DNA of 12,225 nt from RGIG250 sp045616885 (GTDB taxonomy: Bacteria; Bacillota; Negativicutes; Selenomonadales; Selenomonadaceae): contig JAZLHS010000022.1 in assembly GCA_045616885.1 (NCBI GenBank), positions 1 through 12,225 of the forward strand. The letters run 5' to 3'. A program made the position numbers and the translations under genes. The notes under the pieces were generated by a model. It worked only from the letters and a program-made list of their open reading frames with translations. It was not told the origin of the DNA and did no database searches. This document shows positions 6,725 to 12,225 of the stretch, in pieces. Position 1 is the stretch's first letter; every line of letters starts with the position of its first letter.

Positions 6725-7523
6725 GAGTCGAAGCTGGTATGCCTGGAAAGTCGGATTGGTGCTGCAGGCAGTAAAGTTTTGTGTATTTCATAAATACGGA
6801 AAAAATGTGGGTAACGGAAAGAAAAAGGCCCACTGAACCCTCTAAAAAACCCCGTTCAAGAAAATACATTTTTATAAAGCCGAAGAGCGTGTGGGCGACA
6901 ATGCCGGACACGCTCACTTTTTTTCCTTGGGAGGCCAGCTTTTTGGCTCCAAGCGTGGTGTAATGATTGAGCTTGGTGAGGTAGTGTTCCCAATCGCGGT
7001 AGGTGTAATGCTCAATATGAGCAGTCAAAGGCAAATCTTTTACCGGATACGGGCTGCTTATTTCTTCGTGAACCTGACCGCGGCTGGCGGCACCGTCTCT
7101 CGGCATGAGCCGCATGTGATAGTCAGGGTACATTCCCAGATGGTGTACCGGATGACCGCAGAAGTGATGAAGGAATGAAAGGCGGAAAGAGTAAAGCGTA
7201 TCCGACTTGTCGCATTCGGTCAGAGACTTCTTGATTTCGCTGCCCAAGGTTTCAGTCATATATTCGTCGGCATCCAGGAAAAGAATCCACTTCGCAGTTG
7301 ACTGCTTTATAGCAAAGTCACGCTGGCCTCCGAAGTCACCGTTAAGAGCATGTTGGACAACTTTGGCACCAAGTTCAGTTGCGATTTCGACGGTGGCATC
7401 AGTGGAAAAATCATCTATTATTAAGATTTCCTGCGGATTCAGATATGTTTTCAGGCGTCTGATATTGTTGCCGATATGAAGTTCCTCATTCTTGGCAATG
7501 ATGAGGACGGAAAGATTCAGCAT
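6717..7523 (-). CDS. GT2-family LPS core glycosyltransferase (WaaE/KdtX-like)
   Basis: This 268-residue inverting glycosyltransferase of the GT-A fold resembles the WaaE/KdtX beta-1,4-glucosyltransferase group. Residues 3-45 hold LSVLIIAKNEELHIG and IIDDFSTD; the metal-binding DxD is LDADE (D84, D86). A central HHLGMYPDYHMRLMPRDG segment precedes the conserved GQVHEEI. The C-terminus (about 205-250) is hydrophobic and probably lies on the inner face of the membrane. WaaE enzymes add glucose to heptose I; the same substrate here is inference. The ATG (7521-7523) begins 1 nt after the hldE-kinase stop, with GAGG about 9 nt upstream, so the two genes are coupled. An upstream in-frame start would overlap hldE and adds no family sequence. 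It ends convergent with and overlapping the GT4 gene. Confidence 0.88.
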   Translation of the reverse strand: MLNLSVLIIAKNEELHIGNNIRRLKTYLNPQEILIIDDFSTDATVEIATELGAKVVQHALNGDFGGQRDFAIKQSTAKWILFLDADEYMTETLGSEIKKSLTECDKSDTLYSFRLSFLHHFCGHPVHHLGMYPDYHMRLMPRDGAASRGQVHEEISSPYPVKDLPLTAHIEHYTYRDWEHYLTKLNHYTTLGAKKLASQGKKVSVSGIVAHTLFGFIKMYFLERGFLEGSVGLFLSVTHIFSVFMKYTKLYCLQHQSDFPGIPASTLK

Positions 7524-7524
7524 A

Positions 7525-8514
7525 TCACTCTGCCTCGGCAACAGCCTGACTCAGTTCCTGACGGCTTACCGCGTAGGTACCAAGTTTAGCGACTACAACA
7601 CCGGCAGCGGTATTTGCCAGATATGCACCGTCTTCGGGGCTGAGGTTTCCGGCCAGTGCCAGAGCCATGACGGCGATGACGGTATCTCCGGCACCGGAGA
7701 CATCGAATACCTCACGGGCTTTAGTGGGGATGTGGACGATACTTTCCGGCGTGATAAGGGAGAGACCTGCCTCGGATCTGGTTACGATGATGTTTTTCAG
7801 GTGGTATTTCTCCATAGCGTAGTGACCGGCCTTGATGACATCATCATCGGTATTCTTGATTTCAAAGGGCAGGATATTGCGGATTTCCCGCAGATTCGGT
7901 GTCATGTAATCGGCACCGTCATATTTCTCCCAGTTGTTTCCCTTGGGATCGATTATGACTGGGATACCGGCTTCATGGGCAGTGTCAATGGTATGCTTAG
8001 TGAGCTCCGGAGTCAGGGCGCCTTTGTTGTAGTCGGAAAGGATGATGGCATCCAAACCTTCTTCGATGCGCTGGTCGATATAGGCCATGAGACGAGCTGC
8101 ATACTGACCGGTTACGGGAGCAGTTTCCTCAAAGTCCAGACGAAGCATCTGCTGATGTCCTCCGATGATGCGGAGCTTCGTCGTGGTGGGGGCTCCGTTA
8201 TGAACCAGCCCGCGATAGTCGATGCCTCTGGCTGTGAACTTTTCAAAGAGCGCCTGACCGTGATAGTCATCGCCGATATAGCCGCCGATGGAGGTGACAG
8301 CACCTAAGAGGGCAAGATTATGAGCAACGTTTGCGGCGCCACCCAAGGTCTCCTTCTGACTGGTTATCCGGTTGATGGGAACCGGAGCCTCGGGGCTCAT
8401 GCGAGTAACCTCACCGTAGTAGTATTTATCGAGCATTACATCGCCGACAACTAATATTTTTAGAGACTGGGTCTTGGTTTCAACGAAGTCCCGGAGTGCT
8501 TTCTTATCGGGCAT
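7525..8514 (-). CDS. hldE: D-glycero-beta-D-manno-heptose-7-phosphate kinase (HldE kinase domain only)
   Basis: This PfkB/ribokinase-family enzyme phosphorylates C1 of heptose 7-phosphate with ATP, the step before GmhB. The 329 residues match the N-terminal half of E. coli HldE. GDVMLDKYYYGEVTRMSPEA (24-43) and GGAANVAHNLALLG (58-71) form the sugar site. DPKG (189-192) and PNLRE follow. SGAGDT (273-278) supplies the catalytic base D277 and anion hole, and AKLGTYAVS closes the family signature. The cytidylyltransferase-like half that attaches AMP is absent, so a separate HldC (RfaE2) is needed elsewhere; the symbol HldA or RfaE1 would also fit. The start has a near-perfect AAGGAGG 6 nt upstream. 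It lies 20 nt after the heptosyltransferase gene and 1 nt before the GT2 gene. Confidence 0.95.
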   Translation of the reverse strand: MPDKKALRDFVETKTQSLKILVVGDVMLDKYYYGEVTRMSPEAPVPINRITSQKETLGGAANVAHNLALLGAVTSIGGYIGDDYHGQALFEKFTARGIDYRGLVHNGAPTTTKLRIIGGHQQMLRLDFEETAPVTGQYAARLMAYIDQRIEEGLDAIILSDYNKGALTPELTKHTIDTAHEAGIPVIIDPKGNNWEKYDGADYMTPNLREIRNILPFEIKNTDDDVIKAGHYAMEKYHLKNIIVTRSEAGLSLITPESIVHIPTKAREVFDVSGAGDTVIAVMALALAGNLSPEDGAYLANTAAGVVVAKLGTYAVSRQELSQAVAEAE

Positions 8515-8534
8515 GATAGTCCTCCTTGAATGTA

Positions 8535-9689
8535 TTACAGTTCGATTACCCTGCAGGTGTATTTTCCTTTTGGGTATGGTGCGCTGCCGACCATGTCACC
8601 ATATTTTTCCAGCTGTTCTCTGGCAGCTGACAGGACGACCTCCGGCGGTATGCGCTTCATGCACATGAAGTTTTCCTCACCCTGTTTAGGGCAGTTGTGG
8701 ATACCGCATGGGTGACAGGGGGCGGGCGTCTTTATGAGAATGTCTTTTGCGTCATAGGGATAGAAGCCGGGCACCGGGCTGGCACCAAACATGGTGACGA
8801 CCGGTACATGCATAGCGACACCCACATGCATGGGGCCGGAGTCAGTTGTTATCATGAGGGCGCACCGCTTCAGCAGGGCGGCCAGCTCGCCGAGGCTTAC
8901 CTTGCCGGTGAATCTGGCGACGAGTGGATTTCCGTTATCATCCTGCTCAGTTTCCCTGTGCTTCATGAACTTGACGCATTCATCTACCATCTCGGTGTCC
9001 ATGGGGCCGCCGAAGAACGCAATATGACAACCGTCCTCAATGAGACTGTCAGCCACCTGAGCAAAGTAGTCAGGCAGCCAACGCTTTGTCGGCCAGCTTG
9101 CACCGATGTTAAAGGCGACAACCTTCTTGAGGGAGCTTGCGGCGGGATAAACCTTTTGCCAGATGGCGGAAGCGCCATCCTCTGCTCCCGGGGGGAGAAT
9201 CATCTCCAGACCGGCATCGTCGATATCATTTTTTTCGATTACATCGGTAGCGATAAGCGCTTCGAAATGAGCCAGTACCTGATGCTGAGTCCAATGATTG
9301 TTGTCGACTACCTTATCGAAGAACCATGAGAAGCCGGGCTTTGAGTAGCCGACGATGCGCTTGGCCCCTGAGAAGGCGGCCAGCGCAGAGGCGCGTTCGT
9401 TTCGATGGAGGTTTATGACAAGGTCGAATTTCTTGCTACGGACATAGCCGATATATTTGATGAAGGCCGGCAGCTTGTCGTCCGCACCTTTTTTATCAAT
9501 AAGGAGGCATTCGTCCACATTGGGATTGCAGCTTACCAGATCGGCCAGCTTTTTATCAGCCAGCAGAGAAAGCCGGGCCTGCGGGTAGGCATAGCGCAGC
9601 GTACGAAGTATCGGAGTGACGATCATCAGATCCCCGATGTGCATCAGGTTGATGACCAATATGTTTTTGAATGTTGCTGATGGTTTCAT
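8535..9689 (-). CDS. GT9-family LPS heptosyltransferase (WaaF/RfaF-like)
   Basis: This GT-B enzyme of 384 residues transfers heptose from ADP-heptose to the LPS inner core at the cytoplasmic face of the membrane. NLMHIGDLMIVTPILRTLR (14-32) holds D20 of the conserved GD. GASWPTKRWLPDYFA (196-210) holds K202, and TTDSGPMHVGVAM (281-293) holds D283, matching the residues known to bind ADP-heptose in WaaC. A cysteine cluster CHPCGIHNC (C325, C328, C333) plus C343 is a pattern also found in other GT9 enzymes. Whether it adds heptose I, II or III is undecided. The ATG at 9687-9689 was chosen because GGAAG lies 5 nt upstream; the ATG at 9699-9701 has no ribosome binding site. It is the first gene of a three-gene operon with a good promoter. 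Confidence 0.92.
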   Translation of the reverse strand: MKPSATFKNILVINLMHIGDLMIVTPILRTLRYAYPQARLSLLADKKLADLVSCNPNVDECLLIDKKGADDKLPAFIKYIGYVRSKKFDLVINLHRNERASALAAFSGAKRIVGYSKPGFSWFFDKVVDNNHWTQHQVLAHFEALIATDVIEKNDIDDAGLEMILPPGAEDGASAIWQKVYPAASSLKKVVAFNIGASWPTKRWLPDYFAQVADSLIEDGCHIAFFGGPMDTEMVDECVKFMKHRETEQDDNGNPLVARFTGKVSLGELAALLKRCALMITTDSGPMHVGVAMHVPVVTMFGASPVPGFYPYDAKDILIKTPAPCHPCGIHNCPKQGEENFMCMKRIPPEVVLSAAREQLEKYGDMVGSAPYPKGKYTCRVIEL

Positions 9690-9722
9690 ATAATCTTCCA
9701 TAAAATGTCATACTTTCGCAAC

Positions 9723-9751
9723 ATTATAGCACGGCAGGGGGATTTTGTGAA
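9723..9751 (-). promoter_or_regulatory. Promoter of the heptosyltransferase-hldE-GT2 operon
   Basis: On the minus strand, TTCACA (9751-9746) and an exact TATAAT (9728-9723) are 17 bp apart. The start site would be near 9716, leaving a leader of about 27 nt before the ATG at 9689. It points away from the yitT-like promoter; the two -35 boxes are about 10 bp apart. Confidence 0.7.
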
Positions 9752-9761
9752 TAAAACAGGC

Positions 9762-9790
9762 TTGATTTTTCCCTCTATCCTCTGTAGTAT
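9762..9790 (+). promoter_or_regulatory. Probable promoter of the yitT-like gene
   Basis: TTGATT (9762-9767) and TAGTAT (9785-9790) are 17 bp apart on the plus strand, about 30 nt before the ATG at 9820. The boxes match consensus only partly, but position and spacing fit. No other candidate is better in the 130-nt divergent region. Confidence 0.5.
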
Positions 9791-9819
9791 TGTGTAATGT
9801 AAGGAAAGGTGGAATCTAT

Positions 9820-10677
9820 ATGTCTACTGAAGCTAATTCCCCCCATGGCTGGAGTGGGTATGTGAAGACTTATTTCTTCTTGCTCCTCGGTGCCTGGCTG
9901 TACGCTTACGGATTGGAAATGTTCCTGGTGCCAAATGACATCATCGACGGCGGCGTAGTCGGCATTGCCCTGATGGTGAATGAGGTTACTAATATTGACT
10001 TTTCCATTTTGTTTGTAATAATAAATCTGCCCTTTGTCATATTGGGGTGGCGCAATATCGGCTGGCGATTCGCGGTATCGACTGTTGTGTCGGTCATTGC
10101 CATGTCTATATTTTCCGAATGGTACCACAACCCGGACGCCGTGACGCGTGACGCCTTTCTTTCTTCCATCTTCGGCGGTGTTGTTGCCGGACTTGGCTGT
10201 GGTATCATCATACGAAACGGCGGCTCTCTCGACGGTACAGAGATAGTGGCCATCATTATGAACCGACGGATAAGCTTCTCCGTTGGTGAGATTATTTTGG
10301 GATTCAATCTGTTCATCCTTGGCTCGGCGGGATTACTTTGGGGCTGGGATAAGGCGATGTATTCGCTGACAACATACTTTGTCATCGCCAGAATGATTGA
10401 TATCGTCGTGAAGGGCTTTGATGAAAATTATGCGGTATTCATTATTTCGCATAAGTATGAGGAGGTTACAGAGCTTCTTGTAGAGAGGGGCGGCGGCGTG
10501 ACACTGCTTCATGGTACCGGCGGGTATATGGGAGACGTCCGGGAGATAATTTATTGCGTAGTTAACCGTCTGGAGCTGGAAAGTCTAAAGACGGCTGTGC
10601 GGTCTGTAGACCCCCATGCGTTCCTGACGATTAATTCTGTCCGCGAAATGGTAGGCGGGCGGCTAAATTTCAAATAG
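9820..10677 (+). CDS. YitT-family membrane protein (DUF161 + DUF2179)
   Basis: The 285-residue protein has about five hydrophobic segments in its first 190 residues (YFFLLLGAWLYAYGLEMFLV, then IDFSILFVIINLPFVILG, and others). It also carries the family's GGVVGIALMVN and GGSLDGTEIVAII motifs. A soluble C-terminal DUF2179 domain (about 200-282) includes ENYAVFIISHKYEEV, GGGVTLLHGTGGY and YCVVNRLELESLK. The family is widespread in Firmicutes; its transport or other function is not established. The ATG at 9820 was chosen because GGTGG lies 7 nt upstream; an in-frame TTG at 9790 would lie inside the promoter. The M18 aminopeptidase gene follows after 71 nt with no terminator between, so the two are probably cotranscribed. 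Confidence 0.9.
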   Translation: MSTEANSPHGWSGYVKTYFFLLLGAWLYAYGLEMFLVPNDIIDGGVVGIALMVNEVTNIDFSILFVIINLPFVILGWRNIGWRFAVSTVVSVIAMSIFSEWYHNPDAVTRDAFLSSIFGGVVAGLGCGIIIRNGGSLDGTEIVAIIMNRRISFSVGEIILGFNLFILGSAGLLWGWDKAMYSLTTYFVIARMIDIVVKGFDENYAVFIISHKYEEVTELLVERGGGVTLLHGTGGYMGDVREIIYCVVNRLELESLKTAVRSVDPHAFLTINSVREMVGGRLNFK

Positions 10678-10748
10678 AAGAGATAGAAAATATATGAGCA
10701 ATGCCCCTAAGCTGAAAACTAAGAATTTTATAAAAAGGGGATATAGAA

Positions 10749-12038
10749 ATGAATGTAATCCATGACCTGTTATCTTTTATTGAGGCATCGCCCTCCGCTT
10801 TTCACACGGCAAGAAGTACCGCGCAGCTGCTTAATGCCGGAGGCTTCAACGAAATTCGCTGGGGTCGTCCCTGGATGCTGGCTCCCGGCGGGAGATATTT
10901 TACCCGGGTTTTTGGCTCTACCCTTATAGCCTTCCGCATTGGCGAACGTCCCACCAGCAGCGATAGCCGTCTGAAGATTGCAGCCTGCCATACGGACTTC
11001 CCGGGACTTCGCGTGAAGCCCAATCCTGACATCAAAAAGAATGGCTATGCTATGGTAAATGTTGCTCCTTACGGTGGACTGAATGTGTCCTCTTGGCTTG
11101 ACCGTCCTCTTTCCATGGCCGGCAAGATAGTCTTCAAGGGCAAGAATGAGTATGAGCCGGAAGTAGGGCTCATCGACTTCACTCGTCCCATGTTCTCCAT
11201 TCCGCGACTGGCTCCGCATCTGTCAAAGGACACTACCAAAGAAGTGATCGACAAGCAGACTGAGCTTACTCCGATTGCCGGGCTCGCTGACGCAGTCAAC
11301 GGAGACAAAGGAGAAAAGTATTTCCTGAGCAAGCTTGGCCGTGAGATACAGCGTGACCCGGAGACTATTCTTTCCTATGATTTGAATATCTACCCGGTAG
11401 AGCATGGCGTGAGTGTCGGAATGGATGCCGAGCTGGTATCGGCACCGCGGCTGGACAATCTCACCAGTGCGAAAGCTTGCTTGGACGGTATCATCGACGG
11501 ACGTGTAGAGAAGGGAATCGCTATTGCCTGCTTCTTCGACAATGAAGAGATTGGCAGTCGTACAAAGCAGGGAGCAGACTCGGCAATCATCCGTGAAGTC
11601 CTGGCAGCTATCGCCCGCGGGCTTGAGATTGATGAAGATACTCTGGCTGAAAAGGTGGCTGAGGGCTTCCTTCTCAGTGTTGATGTAGCGCATGGCTGTC
11701 ATCCGTGCTATAGTGACCGCTACGACCCCACAGCAGCTCCGGCTCTTGGCAGCGGTGTCATAATAAAGGAGTCGGTCTCCGGAACCTACGCCTGCGACGC
11801 AGAGTCGATAGCGATAGTGAAGAGCATTGCCGGAAAGTATGGCATACCTGTAGCAGAATTTGTGAATCGTTCCACAGTTCGCGGCGGTTCGACTCTCGGC
11901 TCGATGCTCGGAGCCATCCTCGGCATGAGGACGCAGGACATCGGCGTGCCAATTCTTGCAATGCACAGCGCCAGAGAAATAATGGCGGCTAAGGATATGG
12001 AAGCACTCTCCGGTTTCCTCAGAGTTTATTTCGACTAA
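10749..12038 (+). CDS. M18-family aminopeptidase
   Basis: This cytoplasmic dizinc metallo-aminopeptidase has 429 residues, the normal length. It releases N-terminal residues, usually acidic or neutral, from peptides. All metal and catalytic residues are visible: H81 with D83 (HTDFPGLRVKP), D236 (RLDNL), E266-E267 (DNEEIGS), D312 (SVDVAHG) and H406 (AMHSARE). The usual HTDSP reads HTDFP here, a mild departure next to a zinc ligand. GGSTLGS near 379-385 is also typical. GGGG (10737-10740) sits 8 nt before the ATG. The leader holds CCCCT (10704-10708), which could pair with that ribosome binding site, though the loop would be long. A strong terminator follows the stop. It is probably the second gene of a two-gene unit with the yitT-like gene; no functional link is evident. 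Confidence 0.95.
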   Translation: MNVIHDLLSFIEASPSAFHTARSTAQLLNAGGFNEIRWGRPWMLAPGGRYFTRVFGSTLIAFRIGERPTSSDSRLKIAACHTDFPGLRVKPNPDIKKNGYAMVNVAPYGGLNVSSWLDRPLSMAGKIVFKGKNEYEPEVGLIDFTRPMFSIPRLAPHLSKDTTKEVIDKQTELTPIAGLADAVNGDKGEKYFLSKLGREIQRDPETILSYDLNIYPVEHGVSVGMDAELVSAPRLDNLTSAKACLDGIIDGRVEKGIAIACFFDNEEIGSRTKQGADSAIIREVLAAIARGLEIDEDTLAEKVAEGFLLSVDVAHGCHPCYSDRYDPTAAPALGSGVIIKESVSGTYACDAESIAIVKSIAGKYGIPVAEFVNRSTVRGGSTLGSMLGAILGMRTQDIGVPILAMHSAREIMAAKDMEALSGFLRVYFD

Positions 12039-12049
12039 AGCAATACTAA

Positions 12050-12083
12050 AGAGGTGGCTGCTCGGCAGCTGCCTCTTTTTTTT
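12050..12083 (+). terminator. Intrinsic terminator of the yitT-M18 unit
   Basis: AGAGGTGGCTGC (12050-12061) pairs along all 12 positions with GCAGCTGCCTCT (12065-12076), including two G-T wobbles, around a TCG loop. A run of eight T (12076-12083) follows. It begins 12 nt after the aminopeptidase stop. This is a textbook Rho-independent terminator. Confidence 0.95.
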
Positions 12084-12097
12084 GTGTCTAAAAAGAA

Positions 12098-12118
12098 ACC
12101 ACCCGCTATGCGGGTGGT
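12098..12118. repeat. Perfect 9-bp hairpin, possible subterminal hairpin of an IS200/IS605-type element
   Basis: ACCACCCGC (12098-12106) and GCGGGTGGT (12110-12118) are exact inverted copies around TAT. The structure lies about 95 nt upstream of a new ORF, as the left-end hairpins of single-strand-transposing IS200/IS605 elements do. On the minus strand it is followed by TTTCTTTTT, so it could also terminate transcripts arriving from the right. On the plus strand no T-run follows. Confidence 0.55.
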
Positions 12119-12140
12119 ACCAAAAGCTTTAAGCTATAAG

Positions 12141-12209
12141 TAAAAAATCCTCTTTTGATATAATTAATGTGGCTACCAACCGCACTTAAAATCAAAGGAG
12201 GAATTTTTA
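12141..12209. repeat. Long imperfect inverted repeat covering the ribosome binding site of the last gene
   Basis: The 19 nt at 12141-12159 pair with 12191-12209: 17 Watson-Crick pairs, one G-T and one A-A mismatch, with a 31-nt loop. The right arm contains the AAAGGAGG ribosome binding site (12194-12201). The left arm ends where the -10 box begins, so transcripts from the local promoter lack it. Only RNA read in from further left could form the hairpin. Confidence 0.75.
12156..12164 (+). promoter_or_regulatory. Extended -10 promoter of the last gene
   Basis: TGATATAAT is an exact extended -10 element, the same nine bases as in front of the GT4 gene. No good -35 box is seen. The predicted start near 12171 gives a leader of about 40 nt with AAAGGAGG 10 nt before the ATG. 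Confidence 0.6.
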
Positions 12210-12211
12210 AT

Positions 12212-12225
12212 ATGGAAATTAAGGA
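12212..12225 (+). CDS. 5' end of a gene, possibly an IS200/IS605 transposase
   Basis: Only ATG and three full codons (MEIK) are inside the window, so the product cannot be identified. The ATG has a strong AAAGGAGG upstream and its own extended -10 promoter. The hairpin at 12098-12118 and the inverted repeat over the ribosome binding site recall the left end of IS200-type elements, which is the only reason for the transposase suggestion. Confidence 0.45.

Noticed and set aside
7492..8307. 271-codon plus-strand ORF opposite hldE
   Set aside because: It lies entirely antisense to a clear kinase gene, has low-complexity Gly/Asp-rich content and no ribosome binding site or family motif. It reflects the codon bias of the real gene.
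8697..9329. 210-codon plus-strand ORF opposite the heptosyltransferase
   Set aside because: Antisense to a motif-rich GT9 gene; no start signal and no recognisable domain.
10704..10740. CCCCT and AGGGG flanking the leader of the M18 gene, possible switch over the ribosome binding site
   Set aside because: Only five pairs with a 27-nt loop; too weak to claim, and no riboswitch consensus is seen.
10694..10765. 23-codon ORF overlapping the start of the M18 gene, possible leader peptide
   Set aside because: No ribosome binding site and no regulatory residue run; the overlap could couple translation, but nothing supports expression.
11223..11966. 247-codon minus-strand ORF opposite the M18 aminopeptidase
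   Set aside because: Antisense shadow; the plus strand has all M18 metal ligands.
1..12225. CRISPR arrays, tRNA and rRNA genes
   Set aside because: No regularly spaced repeats, cloverleaf-like segments or rRNA sequence were seen on either strand by eye.

Overview
The window looks like chromosomal DNA from a diderm (lipopolysaccharide-bearing) Firmicute, most likely a member of the Negativicutes (Selenomonadales/Veillonellales); genus is not resolved. The reasoning is inference. Lipopolysaccharide (LPS) inner-core heptose genes sit beside genes of Firmicute flavour (a YitT-family membrane protein and an M18 aminopeptidase), with strong AAGGAGG-type ribosome binding sites and mid-range GC.

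Layout. Positions 1-846 hold the right-hand part of a decayed IS3-family (IS150-like) insertion sequence. Its transposase has lost the catalytic core by an internal deletion. Immediately beyond the IS end, on the minus strand, lies an operon read right to left (about 5517 to 851): a VirK/YbjX (DUF535) protein, an O-antigen-ligase-family membrane protein, hldD, gmhB, and a two-domain bacteriohemerythrin. waaL-like/hldD and hldD/gmhB overlap. A family 4 glycosyltransferase (5654-6724) runs the opposite way from an extended -10 promoter. It collides tail to tail (8-nt overlap) with a second minus-strand operon (9689 to 6717): a heptosyltransferase (GT9), the kinase-only form of HldE, and a WaaE/KdtX-like GT2. 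A compact divergent promoter region (9690-9819) separates that operon from a plus-strand pair, yitT-like and an M18 aminopeptidase, which ends in a strong intrinsic terminator (12050-12083). The last 130 bases look like the left end of another mobile element, possibly IS200/IS605: a perfect hairpin, an extended -10 promoter, a strong ribosome binding site and the first codons of a gene.

How the genes fit together. HldE-kinase, GmhB and HldD are three of the steps from sedoheptulose-7-phosphate to ADP-L-glycero-D-manno-heptose. The isomerase (GmhA) and the ADP-transferase (HldC, or the C-terminal half of a fused HldE) are not in the window and must lie elsewhere. The GT9 enzyme would add heptose to the LPS core, the GT2 and GT4 enzymes would add outer sugars, and the Wzy_C-family protein would ligate or polymerise the distal glycan. 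The ligase, DUF535 and GT4 genes look more AT-rich than the heptose genes, as expected for a variable or exchanged LPS segment.

The points most worth checking are: the 19-bp imperfect inverted repeat at the right edge, which would hide the ribosome binding site only on read-through transcripts; a GmhB that lacks the second pair of zinc-binding cysteines; a hemerythrin joined to a C-terminal domain that resembles CheX without its active-site residues; and the antisense arrangement around the GT4 gene.
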